Shown one piece after another: positions 52,582-63,485 of a stretch of DNA of 64,000 nt. This DNA is from Lysobacteraceae bacterium P. GTDB lineage: Bacteria > Pseudomonadota > Gammaproteobacteria > Xanthomonadales > Xanthomonadaceae. A program made the translations under genes and the position numbers. The stretch spans positions 248,001 to 312,000 of the forward strand of contig SCOX01000001.1 of NCBI GenBank assembly GCA_005503055.1, given 5' to 3'. How positions within the stretch are numbered: position 1 is the stretch's first letter; every line of letters starts with the position of its first letter. The notes beneath the pieces were generated by a model. The model was not told the origin of the DNA, made no database searches, and was given only the letters and a program-made list of their open reading frames with translations.

Positions 52582-53286
52582 TCAGCTCGACAGCGCGGCC
52601 ATCAAAGGCGACTCGATCCATGGCCATGCCATCGCCAAGGCCAGGATCGCACTTGCCACGCCCATCTGAACAAGCGTCGAGGTCGCCGTGCGGGCCTTGC
52701 GCTTCTTCGACTGGCGCCAGATCCACATCCAGGCGCCTGCCACTGTGATCGCCGCCAAGCCGGTCAGCCATGCATGCGAAGCAGCGAGCGACGCCAGGAC
52801 GCTGCCCATGGCACCGGCTGCGATCGCAGGGAAGGTCATCGGCAAGAGGCAACAAGCACCACACGCAGCGACGGCGGTGGCCGAAGTGGCGATCGCCGAG
52901 CCGGCAGCAGAGTTCGATTTCACCGCAGGGGCTGGCGTGTCGCATCCGCCGCCGCAGCAGTTCGTGGCAGCAATCGGTCGGTCGCCGTGGAACGGCTGCA
53001 GCAGCGTGTCGGCTTGGTCGGCAGCATGGGGCGGAACGGTTATATGTAATTCCACTTCGTCGCCCGCGTCGCGAACCGCGAAATCCAGGAAAGCGCAGCA
53101 TTCACGCTCTCGCCGGATCAGTTCCTCGATCTGCTCGCGCGCGTCCGAAGCGTAGGCGAGTACCAGGGTCGCACCCTCCCGGCTCGTGCGGCGCAGATGT
53201 TGCCTGTTCAAATCGGCGATCCAACGCACACGGTCGTCGAAGGCACGGGCTTCCAGCGAGCAGGCGGGGGCGAATGAATCGGTCAT
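52582..53286 (-). CDS. Mercury-transport-like membrane protein with N-terminal soluble domain
   Basis: 234 residues. The N-terminal 105 residues form a soluble domain with the conserved RRERECCAFLDF, of the type seen in small proteins of actinobacterial mer operons. A Cys-rich link TNCCGGGC follows. The C-terminus has hydrophobic segments with AACGACCLLPMTFPAIAAG, like the vicinal Cys pair of MerT-type importers, and ends with a last helix (VASAILALAMAWPWI). It looks like a fusion of a metal-binding domain and a MerT/MerC-like transporter. Metal identity is inferred, not shown. Confidence 0.6.
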   Translation of the reverse strand: MTDSFAPACSLEARAFDDRVRWIADLNRQHLRRTSREGATLVLAYASDAREQIEELIRRERECCAFLDFAVRDAGDEVELHITVPPHAADQADTLLQPFHGDRPIAATNCCGGGCDTPAPAVKSNSAAGSAIATSATAVAACGACCLLPMTFPAIAAGAMGSVLASLAASHAWLTGLAAITVAGAWMWIWRQSKKRKARTATSTLVQMGVASAILALAMAWPWIESPLMAALSS

Positions 53287-53316
53287 GGGACTTACTTTGG
53301 TTGGGCGGTGTCAGGT

Positions 53317-53347
53317 ACTCTAATTCTTCAAGTAACTTGAAGTTCAA
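53317..53347 (-). promoter_or_regulatory. MerR-type promoter with 19-bp spacer
   Basis: On the minus strand: -35 TTGAAC (53342-53347), a 19-bp spacer and -10 TAGAGT (53317-53322). Centred in the spacer is the perfect palindrome CTTCAAGTTACTTGAAG (53326-53342). This is the classical over-long promoter untwisted by MerR-family activators and drives the transporter-GDCCVxC pair. Confidence 0.85.
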
Positions 53348-53368
53348 GCCCCCTCCCGGAGCACCACC

Positions 53369-53812
53369 ATGAAAATCGGGCACTTGGCCCAGGCCACGCA
53401 GACCACGACGCCGACCATTCGCTATTACGAGGAAATCGGCCTGTTGCCTCTGCCACCACGCCAGGCGGGCAGCCAGCGGGTTTATGGGGACGGCGACGTC
53501 CGCCGCTTGACCTTCATCCGCCGCTGCCGCGACTTCGGGTTTCCCATCGACAAGGTCCGCCTCCTCGTATCGCTGATGCAGGACGGCGACCGTTCCTGCG
53601 CCGAGGCGCGTGATGTCGCCTTCGAGCATCTCACCGAGATCCGCCAGAAACTGGCGGAGCTGAGCGAACTGGAACAGAGCGTGGCTGCCTTCGTGGATAG
53701 TTGCGACCGGATCTGCTCGGGCGGCGCTGGAGCCGACTGCGTGATGCTGGAGGAACTGGCGGTCGCACTGCCGTCGCCCGCGTCTGGCTGCTGCTCGCGA
53801 GCATCGAAATGA
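53369..53812 (+). CDS. MerR-family metal-responsive regulator
   Basis: 147 residues. N-terminal winged HTH ([40 protein letters not shown]) and dimerisation helix. Effector cysteines occur at [20 protein letters not shown] and SGCC, compatible with a thiophilic metal. The position divergent from its 19-bp-spacer promoter and the content of the cassette suggest Hg or a similar metal. Stop overlaps the ynfA start (ATGA). Confidence 0.85.
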   Translation: MKIGHLAQATQTTTPTIRYYEEIGLLPLPPRQAGSQRVYGDGDVRRLTFIRRCRDFGFPIDKVRLLVSLMQDGDRSCAEARDVAFEHLTEIRQKLAELSELEQSVAAFVDSCDRICSGGAGADCVMLEELAVALPSPASGCCSRASK

Positions 53813-54147
53813 TCAAGACGGCTGGTGTCTACGTAGCCGCAGCCATCGCCGAGATCGCGGGGTGCTTCGGGTTCTGGGCTTGGCTCCGCCTTGGAAAGTC
53901 CGCATGGGTGCTGCCGCTTTCAATGCTGTCGCTGGCCGCCTTCGCCTGGCTGCTCACGCTGGTTGAAAGCAGCGCGGCGGGACGCGCTTACGCCGCGTAT
54001 GGAGGTGTGTACATCGCCGCTTCGCTGGTCTGGCTTTGGCAGGTAGAAGGCATCAAACCCGACCGATGGGACCTCATGGGCAGTGTCCTGTGCCTAATGG
54101 GCGCCGCGATCATCTTGTTCGCTCCGCGCGCGGCGTCTGGTGTCTAG
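53809..54147 (+). CDS. ynfA: YnfA family (UPF0060) membrane protein
   Basis: 112 residues, four hydrophobic segments, the UPF0060 length and motifs ([60 protein letters not shown]). SMR-like small transporters of this type often accompany metal or biocide resistance genes. Translationally coupled to merR. Confidence 0.9.
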   Translation: MIKTAGVYVAAAIAEIAGCFGFWAWLRLGKSAWVLPLSMLSLAAFAWLLTLVESSAAGRAYAAYGGVYIAASLVWLWQVEGIKPDRWDLMGSVLCLMGAAIILFAPRAASGV

Positions 54148-54187
54148 ACGCGTTCGCATCTGGCCGGTAGCGGGCGTAGCCGGGCTT

Positions 54188-54286
54188 TTAGGCGACGGAC
54201 CTGTAGCGGCTACGGGACGGCGCTTTGAGTCGGAATGGGCTCACGTGCAGTAACGATAGTCGGGGGTTAAGTTCGGATCCCCGTGG
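54188..54286 (-). pseudogene. Native integrase C-terminal tail, copy 2, with att core
   Basis: Minus-strand translation from the core (54277-54286) gives PRGSELNPRLSLLHVSPF and ends RSRYRSVA, then stop: a 29-residue tail, the same length as copy 1 and similar at its start. The arm TCGGGGGTTAAG is at 54260-54271. The flank right of the core (GGATATCCGTGGTCCTGAG) matches the corresponding flank at 52294 at about 15 of 19 positions. A hairpin GTCCGCTT/AAGCGGAC lies at 54317-54340. Confidence 0.8.
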
Positions 54287-54460
54287 ATATCCGTGGTCCT
54301 GAGGTCGCATTTTTAAGTCCGCTTTCGACGTCAAGCGGACCTAAGCTCTAAGCTCCTCGAGTGCTCGCCAATGGCTGTGAAGAACGAGTGACTTCACGGC
54401 AGCCTGCTCCCAAATACGATGAGGCCCGCGCGGCCCTTCGCCGCGAATGAGGAGTACCGG

Positions 54461-56005
54461 ATGACTGCCTCAAGCAAGCCGAACATCATCATGATCATGG
54501 CCGATGACGTGGGCATATGGAACGTCAGCGCGTACCACCGCGGCATGATGGGCGGCAGCACCCCGAACATCGACCGACTCGCTCGTGAAGGCGCGCTATT
54601 CACCGACTACTACGGACAGCAATCGTGCACGGCGGGGCGCGCGGCGTTCATCACGGGGCAGACTCCCTTCCGCACTGGGCTGCTGAAGGTCGGCCTGCCC
54701 GCCGCCAAGCAGGGGCTGCAAGATTCCGACCCGACAATTGCCGAACTGCTCAAGCCGTTGGGCTATGCGACGGCTCAAATCGGCAAGAACCACCTGGGCG
54801 ACCGCAACGAATACCTGCCCACGGTGCATGGCTTCGACGAGTTCCACGGGATCCTCTACCACCTTAATGCGATGGAGGAACCCTACGATCCGCAGTATCC
54901 GAAGAGCGAAGAGTTCCGGGCCCGGTTCGGCCCGCGCAACATCGTCCACAGCGTCGCCACCGACGTTGACGATCCGACCGAGGATCCGCGCTGGGGTCGG
55001 GTCGGCAAGCAGAAGATCAGCGACGCCGGCCCGTTGCCCCCGCATCCGGGCATGGACCCGGCCGCAGAGGTGAGCATGGAGGACATAGACGCGGATCTGG
55101 TCCGGCGCTCATGCGACTTCATCGACCGCTCGGCAAAGGCGGGCAAGCCATTCTTCCTCTGGCACAACTCCACGCGTTGCCATTCCTTCACCCACCTGTC
55201 CAAGGAGTGGGATGGCAAGACTGGCTTCGGCCTGTTCGCCGATGCGATGGCCGAGCTGGACTGGATCGTCGGCGAGCTTCTGGGCAAGCTGGACGAGCTT
55301 GGCATCGCCGACGAGACCATTGTGCTGTTCACCAGCGACAACGGTGCGGAGATCTTCAGCTGGCCCGACGGTGGCAATCATCCGTTCCGTGGCGAGAAGG
55401 GGACCGTGTACGAAGGCGGTTTCCGAGTGCCGATGCTGGCCAGGTGGCCGGGCGTGATCGAGCGGGGCACCATCTTCAATGAGGTGATGTCGGCCGAGGA
55501 CTGGATGCCGACCCTAATCGCCGCCGCGGGCGGAGATCCCGACCTGAAGGAGAAGCTGCTCACCGGGCTCGAGGCGAGCGGGAAGACTTTCCGGAACCAT
55601 CTCGACGGCTACAACTTCATGCCGTTCTTCGAAGGCAAGGTCGACGAAAGCCCGCGCCGTGAATTCTTCTATTTCAGCGACAACGCCGACCTCATGGCAG
55701 TGCGCTACAACGAATGGAAGATCACGTTCAAGACCATCACCGGCAACCTGTTCTCCGGCAAGGAGGACTCGACCAACGTGCCACTGGTGACCAATCTGCG
55801 CGTGGACCCGTGGGAGCGGTACCAGAGCGAGTCGACTTCCTACGGCGAATGGTGGGGCAAGAAGCTATGGGTGATGATGCCAGCCACCACGGTCATGGGT
55901 AAGTTCCTGGCTACCTTCAAGGACTACCTGCCCAGCCAGGTCTCCGGCTCGCTCAGCGTGGAGAAGGCGCTGGAAGCACTGCAGGAAGGCGGCAGGAAGA
56001 ACTGA
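54461..56005 (+). CDS. Arylsulfatase (type I, formylglycine-dependent)
   Basis: 514 residues. The sulfatase domain starts KPNIIMIMADDVG (metal-binding Asp pair) and has the maturation motif SCTAGRAAFITGQ, whose Cys would be converted to formylglycine. Further blocks are KNHLGD, HNSTRCHSFTHLS and FTSDNGAE (metal ligands). There is no signal peptide, so it may be cytosolic. GAGGAG precedes the ATG at 54461. It is the only gene of the second att-bounded cassette; the substrate is unknown. A partner formylglycine-generating enzyme is not in the window. Confidence 0.9.
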   Translation: MTASSKPNIIMIMADDVGIWNVSAYHRGMMGGSTPNIDRLAREGALFTDYYGQQSCTAGRAAFITGQTPFRTGLLKVGLPAAKQGLQDSDPTIAELLKPLGYATAQIGKNHLGDRNEYLPTVHGFDEFHGILYHLNAMEEPYDPQYPKSEEFRARFGPRNIVHSVATDVDDPTEDPRWGRVGKQKISDAGPLPPHPGMDPAAEVSMEDIDADLVRRSCDFIDRSAKAGKPFFLWHNSTRCHSFTHLSKEWDGKTGFGLFADAMAELDWIVGELLGKLDELGIADETIVLFTSDNGAEIFSWPDGGNHPFRGEKGTVYEGGFRVPMLARWPGVIERGTIFNEVMSAEDWMPTLIAAAGGDPDLKEKLLTGLEASGKTFRNHLDGYNFMPFFEGKVDESPRREFFYFSDNADLMAVRYNEWKITFKTITGNLFSGKEDSTNVPLVTNLRVDPWERYQSESTSYGEWWGKKLWVMMPATTVMGKFLATFKDYLPSQVSGSLSVEKALEALQEGGRKN

Positions 56006-56113
56006 GCCGGCGCGTGAGGGGGCTTTCGAGACATCGCGAGCGCCCTAGCGTGCCGCTCAGCTCATCGCAGAGGTGGGGCGCGCGCATAGGGTTGCGAGAT
56101 GCTGCGGTGAACG

Positions 56114-56239
56114 TTAGCCACTGGCCATGGGACGTTCCAGGCTACGCCACGCATCGACGCCGGAGGGGCGTGAAAGCTTGATCCGAAGCGCCGTCCGGTG
56201 GGCGAGGGCTGGTCGGGGGTTAAGCTCGGATCCCCGTGG
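56114..56239 (-). pseudogene. Native integrase C-terminal tail, copy 3, with att core
   Basis: Minus-strand translation from the last core gives SPRGSELNPRPALAHRTALR and ends LERPMASG, then stop (38 residues after PRG). The first residues match copies 1 and 2. The arm TCGGGGGTTAAG is at 56213-56224. The remaining bases of 56006-56349 hold attR and a terminator and no gene. Confidence 0.8.
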
Positions 56240-56248
56240 GGACGCCAA
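56230..56248. other. attR core (right attachment site)
   Basis: Exact 19-bp copy of attL (ATCCCCGTGGGGACGCCAA). To its right is the original chromosomal sequence following tRNA-Glu, ending in a terminator. With attL it defines a 39.1-kb insertion. Confidence 0.9.
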
Positions 56249-56254
56249 ATAGTG

Positions 56255-56294
56255 AAACGAAGCAGGGCTCCGGAAACGGGCCCTGCTTCGTTTT
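56255..56294 (+). terminator. Original terminator of the tRNA-Glu transcript
   Basis: AAACGAAGCAGGGC and GCCCTGCTTCGTTTT form a near-perfect stem followed by T residues, 7 bases after the attR core. Before integration this lay directly after tRNA-Glu. It now terminates nothing obvious. Confidence 0.88.
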
Positions 56295-56349
56295 GCGTGC
56301 TGGTTTCGCGTCGTGCTGTCGGTTCGCTTCGCTACGTGCGCGCAGGGAG

Positions 56350-56862
56350 TTATCGCGTTCGTTTCCGGGGCGCTTCGTCCCGCTCTAGTACGGGGCGCTC
56401 GCGCGTGTCGCCCGCTGGGGGCATCGTCCTGGCGAGGTCGTCGAGGATCGGGCACTCCGGTCGATCGTCGCCATGGCAGCGGTGCGCCAGGTGTTGGAGC
56501 GTGCGCTGCATCGACTGCATCTCGTCGATCTTCGCCGCCAGTTCGTCCACGTGGGCCTGCGCGAGCCGTTTCACTTCCACGCTCGCGCGTGCGCGGTCGT
56601 CCCACAGCCCGAGCAGCGCTTCGATCTGCCGGATGGAAAACCCCAGCCCACGTGCGCGGCGGATGAAACCCAGCCGGTGTACGTCGGCCTCGTTGTACAG
56701 CCGGTATCCGGCGAAAGTGCGGCTCGGCGGCGGGATGAGGCCGATGCTTTCGTAATGCCGAATCATCTTCGCGCTCACGCCGCTGAGCTGCGCGGCCTGG
56801 CCGATGTTGTGCAGGCCTTGTTGGCGCGCGTCGGCGAGTTCGGGTCGTGGCATGCGGGGCAT
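56350..56862 (-). CDS. cueR: Copper-responsive MerR regulator CueR
   Basis: 170 residues. HTH NIGQAAQLSGVSAKMIRHYE and wing TFAGYRLYNEADVHRLGFIR. The CueR copper loop is present: CHGDDRPECPIL (two Cys). It ends with a longer basic tail than usual. Start ATG with GGAG upstream. Lies 19 bp after copA on the same strand, so it is co-transcribed with the gene it regulates. Confidence 0.9.
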   Translation of the reverse strand: MPRMPRPELADARQQGLHNIGQAAQLSGVSAKMIRHYESIGLIPPPSRTFAGYRLYNEADVHRLGFIRRARGLGFSIRQIEALLGLWDDRARASVEVKRLAQAHVDELAAKIDEMQSMQRTLQHLAHRCHGDDRPECPILDDLARTMPPAGDTRERPVLERDEAPRKRTR

Positions 56863-56881
56863 AAGCGGCTCCTTGCGGCGT

Positions 56882-59290
<2,409 letters not shown>

Positions 59291-59324
59291 GCTCGCTCCA
59301 TCGGCAGAGGGGCCGGATGAGCGA

Positions 59325-59355
59325 AGGCTGGGGCTTGCCACGGTGGGAAGGTCAA
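59325..59355 (-). promoter_or_regulatory. CueR-type promoter of copA
   Basis: Minus strand: TTGACC (-35, 59350-59355), 19-bp spacer containing the dyad CTTCCCACCGTGGCAAG (59334-59350), and CAGCCT (-10, 59325-59330). The arrangement equals the E. coli copA promoter. Confidence 0.8.
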
Positions 59356-59432
59356 CACGCCGGCGGACGCAAGGCCCCCGCCCGAGGGCGGGAGATGCTT
59401 GCGTCCGATGGCGCGTCATGGCGTACATCGCA

Positions 59433-60356
59433 TCAGAACCAGAGCCGCAGTCCGCCGACGAGGCGCGTGTCCTCGGCGGACTCGCCTTCGTCCCGGCGGT
59501 GGTCGGCGGTACCGCCGTAGGCGCGTTCCCAGGTCACGCCAACGTACGGCGCGAACCGTCGCGTGAATTCATAGCGCAGGCGAAGGCCCGCTTCCACGGT
59601 GGACAGGCCCGATCCGACACCGCGCTGCGTATCGCCCTGGCCGAACAGCTCCGCTTCCACGCGCGGCTGCAAGATGAGTCGGGACGTCAGCAGCAATTCG
59701 TATTCTGCCTCCAGCCTCGCCGACGCTGCACCGCCTTCGCCGAAATAGGCCGTGGCCGACACCTCGAACTTGTACGGCGACATGCCCTGGACGCCGAGCG
59801 CCGCCCAGTCGCGCGAATCGCCGGGTTTGAAGTCGTGCTTGAGCCCGGCGACGACGTCCCACCATGGCGACACGCTGCGTCCGTACAGCAGTTCCAGATC
59901 GGCCGATTCCGTGCGTCCGCGTTCGCGTTCGCCCTCGCTGCGCAGCCACAGGCGATCCAGGTCGGTGCCGAACCACGCCTGCGCTTCCCATGCCTGGCCG
60001 TTGCCGTGGTCGAGGTCGACCGCCTCCAGTCGGTCGATCAGTACGAAACTGTTTCGCTCCGACGCGTGATGCATGCCGTGTACGAGCAGTGGGAACGCGG
60101 CGGCGCGATCGGCGTCGGTGATCGGCGGAATGGGCTCCACGGGCGAGGTGTCGCCATGGCCCATCGCGGCGTGATCGTGATGTCCGGACTGCGGCACGCC
60201 TGCGGCCGACGGCCGGTGCGCGGCGTGATCCTGCGATTGCTTCGGGGCCTGAGGTTCGGGCGCGTGCGCGTGGTGCGAATGATCCTGCGACCACGCCGGC
60301 GCGGTCGCCATCATCAGCGAGAGCGCCACGACGGCGCGCTGGCTAACCCGGCTCAT
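59433..60356 (-). CDS. copB: Copper resistance outer-membrane protein CopB
   Basis: 307 residues. Signal peptide (residues 1-23, ending ATAPAWS), a His/Met-rich segment ([23 protein letters not shown]), then a beta-barrel CopB domain ([41 protein letters not shown]-terminal VGGLRLWF with the terminal Phe of outer-membrane barrels). Overlaps the copA oxidase stop. Confidence 0.93.
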   Translation of the reverse strand: MSRVSQRAVVALSLMMATAPAWSQDHSHHAHAPEPQAPKQSQDHAAHRPSAAGVPQSGHHDHAAMGHGDTSPVEPIPPITDADRAAAFPLLVHGMHHASERNSFVLIDRLEAVDLDHGNGQAWEAQAWFGTDLDRLWLRSEGERERGRTESADLELLYGRSVSPWWDVVAGLKHDFKPGDSRDWAALGVQGMSPYKFEVSATAYFGEGGAASARLEAEYELLLTSRLILQPRVEAELFGQGDTQRGVGSGLSTVEAGLRLRYEFTRRFAPYVGVTWERAYGGTADHRRDEGESAEDTRLVGGLRLWF

Positions 60357-62101
60357 GCGCGTTCCTCCACGCGCACTTCGCGCATCATTCCGGCTTCCAT
60401 GTGATAGAGCAGATGGCAGTGGAACGCCCATCGGCCGAGCGCGTCGGCGCGCACGCGATAACCACGCTTCGTGCCCGGCGGCATGTCGACGGTGTGCTTG
60501 CGCAAATGGAAGTTGCCCTGTTCGTCCTCCACGTCGCTCCACAGGCCGTGCAGGTGAATCGGGTGCGTCATCATCGTGTCGTTGACGAGCACGATGCGCA
60601 TCCGCTCGCCGTAATTGAGTCGCAGCGGTTCGGCGTCCATGAACTTCTGGCCGTTGAACGACCAGGCGAACTTCTCCATGTGCCCGGTGAGGTGCAGCTC
60701 GATCTCGCGCGACGGTTCGCGGCCATCCGGATCGTCGAACAGGCTCTTCATCGCAGCGTAGGTGAGGACCGTGCGGCCGTTGTCGCGCAGACCGATGCCG
60801 GGGTCGTCCAGCTTCGGCGACGGGGACATCGTCTGCATGTCGACGAGCGGATTGTCGGTCTCGCTTGCCGGATGCGACTGCATGCCGCCGCCGTGGCCCA
60901 TGTTGGCGCCGCAGCCGCCCTCCATGACCTTGCCGGGTGCGGCGTGGTCCATGCCGCCATGGCCCATGTCGTCCATCGTCAGGATGGGGCGGGGATCGGG
61001 CGCCGGCAGCGGAGCTTGGAGGCCGTTTCGCACGGCGAGCGTGCCGCGTGCGTAGCCGGTGCGGCCCATGTCCTGGGCGAATATCGCGTAGGCGTCCTGG
61101 CCGGACGGTTCGACGATCACGTCGAAGGTTTCGGCGACCGCGATGCGGAATTCATCCACGGTGACCGGATGGATGTACTGCCCATCGGCGGCGACGACCC
61201 TCATCTTCAGACCGGGAATGCGCACGTCGAAATATGTCATTGCCGAGCCGTTGATGAAGCGCAGCAACACTTTTTCGCCACTGCGGAACAGTCCAGTCCA
61301 ATTGCCGGCCGGCGCCTGCCCGTTGATCAGATACGTGTACGTGTGCGCGTTGATGTCGGAAATGTCGGTAGGCGTCATGCGCATGCGCCCCCATTGGCCG
61401 CGGTCGTGCAGCGTCGACGACAGGCCTTCGCGCGCGACGTCGTCGAAGAAGTCGCCGACGGTGCGTTTATAGAAGTTGTCGTGCTCGGCCACCTTCTTCA
61501 TGCGGCGGAACAACGAGGCCGGATCCAGGTCGGTCCAGTCCGAGAGCAGCACGACATGCTCGCGGTCGAATGCGAACGGCGCCGGCTCGTGCGGATCGAT
61601 GACGATGGCGCCGTACAGGCCGGCTTGCTCCTGGAACAGCGAATGGCTGTGGTACCAGTAGGTGCCGGACTGGCGGATGTCGAAGCGGTAGGTGAAGGTC
61701 TCGCCCGGCCCGATGCCGTCGAAGCTCAGCCCGGGCACGCCGTCCATGTTCGCCGGCAGCAGAATGCCGTGCCAATGGACCGAACTCTGCACGGGCAGGC
61801 GGTTGGCCACGCGCAGTGTGATGGTGTCGCCTTCGCGCCAGCGCAGCACCGGCGCCGGCAGCGAACCGTTGACCGTCACCGCCGGTCGCGTGCGGCCGGT
61901 GAAGTTGACCGGCGCGGCGTCGATGGCGAGATCGAAGTACGAGCGCGCGAGGGTTTGCGGCGAGGTCGCCAGACCCGTGGATGCCGAGCCGGGCAGATGC
62001 CACAAGCCCGTGCCTGCGGCCACGCCGCCTGCGGCCAGGCCGGTGACGAACCGTCGGCGCGACGGCGAAGCCGCGCCACGGGGGAACGAATCAAATGTCA
62101 T
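60353..62101 (-). CDS. copA: Multicopper oxidase CopA/PcoA
   Basis: 582 residues. Tat signal (SRRRFVTGLAAGG), then three cupredoxin domains. Copper ligands: SVHWHGILLP, YWYHSHSLFQEQ, MMTHPIHLHGLW and WAFHCHLLYHMEAGMM. A Met/His-rich insert (DMGHGGMDHAAP, NMGHGGGMQSH) probably binds extra copper. Oxidises Cu(I) in the periplasm. Starts the copA-copB overlap pair downstream of copL. Confidence 0.95.
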   Translation of the reverse strand: MTFDSFPRGAASPSRRRFVTGLAAGGVAAGTGLWHLPGSASTGLATSPQTLARSYFDLAIDAAPVNFTGRTRPAVTVNGSLPAPVLRWREGDTITLRVANRLPVQSSVHWHGILLPANMDGVPGLSFDGIGPGETFTYRFDIRQSGTYWYHSHSLFQEQAGLYGAIVIDPHEPAPFAFDREHVVLLSDWTDLDPASLFRRMKKVAEHDNFYKRTVGDFFDDVAREGLSSTLHDRGQWGRMRMTPTDISDINAHTYTYLINGQAPAGNWTGLFRSGEKVLLRFINGSAMTYFDVRIPGLKMRVVAADGQYIHPVTVDEFRIAVAETFDVIVEPSGQDAYAIFAQDMGRTGYARGTLAVRNGLQAPLPAPDPRPILTMDDMGHGGMDHAAPGKVMEGGCGANMGHGGGMQSHPASETDNPLVDMQTMSPSPKLDDPGIGLRDNGRTVLTYAAMKSLFDDPDGREPSREIELHLTGHMEKFAWSFNGQKFMDAEPLRLNYGERMRIVLVNDTMMTHPIHLHGLWSDVEDEQGNFHLRKHTVDMPPGTKRGYRVRADALGRWAFHCHLLYHMEAGMMREVRVEERA

Positions 62102-62198
62102 GGATGACTCCGTGGATCGTCGGAATGCGGCGCTCAGCCGCGTGGACGGCCGGGGAGCGCTCGCGTCGGATCAGCGCACCTTTGCGGTGCGCATGGAG

Positions 62199-62600
62199 TC
62201 AGGCGATGGGTGGTCGGAGCAGGTGCGGCAGCAGCGGTGATGCGCGATCGACCTTGCGCAGCGGCGCCAGCGCGCCACCCGGCGGAGGGCCGGGCGAAAT
62301 CGAGACGATGGCGAGAGCGGGCGTCGCATGCTGCAGGCAATCACAGTTGCACTGCGAGGACTGACAGCAGTCGGGCGTGCCGGAGGAGGAGCCCGACATG
62401 CCGCAGTCCTCGTCCGCGTGCGCATGCAGCGAGGCTGCGACTTCGTCGCGCGGTGCGGCGTCGTGACAAGGCGGTGCAGAGTCGGCATGCGACTGCATCG
62501 CGATGTGCGCCAGGCTCATCTGCGTCGCCGCGGCCGCGTAGCCGGTCCCGTTGAGAACCAGCATCAGGCACAGCAGCAGTCGGAGCACCAAGTGCGACAT
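62199..62600 (-). CDS. copL: CopL-family metal-binding regulatory protein
   Basis: 133 residues. Signal peptide (LVLRLLLCLMLVLNGTGYAA), then a small Cys/His-rich domain with PPCHDAAP, HAHADEDCGMSG and PDCCQSSQCNCDC. In Xanthomonas copL precedes copA and copB and is needed for their copper induction. The same copL-copA-copB order is seen here. The start is the Met giving MSHLVLR; two upstream codons are possible. Confidence 0.88.
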   Translation of the reverse strand: MSHLVLRLLLCLMLVLNGTGYAAAATQMSLAHIAMQSHADSAPPCHDAAPRDEVAASLHAHADEDCGMSGSSSGTPDCCQSSQCNCDCLQHATPALAIVSISPGPPPGGALAPLRKVDRASPLLPHLLRPPIA

Positions 62601-62740
62601 TGTCACAGTCTAGCGTAAATGAACGGGGCGAGTCGGGCGGTGCGGGTACCTGAATGCGCGGGTATATACTCGCCCGTATGCAAGTGGCCGGCTTCGGTCG
62701 GCATCGAATTCGAAAGGCACGCGCACCGCGCGAGGCCGAG

Positions 62741-63397
62741 ATGCAAGGAGTCCACTTGGTTTTCCACATCGTCCTCGCCGATGATCATCCCATCGTCTCC
62801 AGCGGCGTACGCGCATTGCTCGAGCAGCATCCGAGCCTGCGCGTGGTTGCGGAGGCGACATCGCCGGACGAACTGCTCCGGGTCCTCGAAAACACCGAGT
62901 GCGAGCTGATCGTCACCGACTTCAACATGCCGGGCGAACACGCGGCCGATGGCTTGAGCCTGCTGCAACTGCTCGGTCGGCGCTGGCCGGAGCGGCAGGT
63001 GGTGGTTCTGACCCAGCTGGCCAATCCCGGCGTGCTCAACAACATCTCCCGCCTTCAGAACGTGCGTGGCGTGGTCAGCAAGTCCGATGCGATGAAGGAG
63101 TTGCCCACGGCCGTCACCGCCGCCGCGGCCGGTCGGAGTTACCTCAGCGCGAGCGTGCGCAAGCAGATCGAATCCACACAGGGCGACGCGGCCGATTCCG
63201 CGCCTGCGCTGTCCAAGCGCGAGGCCGAGGTGATGCGGTTGTTCGCGCTGGGCCATACCGTGTCGGAGATCGCGCGGCAGCTCAACCGAAGCGTCAAGAC
63301 GGTGAGCAGCCAGAAGGTCGAGGCGATGCGCAAGCTTGGCGTGAAGAGCGACCTGGAGTTCTACGCGTACGCACGCGATCACGGGCTGGGTTCATAG
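62741..63397 (+). CDS. LuxR/NarL-type response regulator
   Basis: 219 residues from ATG 62741. Receiver domain VLADDHPIVSSGVRALLEQH with phospho-acceptor Asp in VTDFNMPGE and Lys in VVSKSD; C-terminal LuxR HTH (LSKREAEVMRLFALGHTVSE, IARQLNRSVKTVSSQK). AAGGAG at 62745-62750 sits just before a TTG at 62756, which may be the true start. Divergent from copL. No cognate kinase in the window; a -10-like TATACT is at 62665. Confidence 0.88.
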   Translation: MQGVHLVFHIVLADDHPIVSSGVRALLEQHPSLRVVAEATSPDELLRVLENTECELIVTDFNMPGEHAADGLSLLQLLGRRWPERQVVVLTQLANPGVLNNISRLQNVRGVVSKSDAMKELPTAVTAAAAGRSYLSASVRKQIESTQGDAADSAPALSKREAEVMRLFALGHTVSEIARQLNRSVKTVSSQKVEAMRKLGVKSDLEFYAYARDHGLGS

Positions 63398-63440
63398 CGC
63401 ATCGGCCGCGCGACGCGCGGTTCGCGAGCGATGCGAAGAA

Positions 63441-63468
63441 GGCGGCCGCGATAACCGGCCGCCTTTTT
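63441..63468 (+). terminator. Rho-independent terminator after the response regulator
   Basis: GGCGGCCG and CGGCCGCC pair around CGATAAC and are followed by TTTTT, 44 bases after the stop. Confidence 0.88.
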
Positions 63469-63485
63469 ATGTCCGTCGCGCGCAC

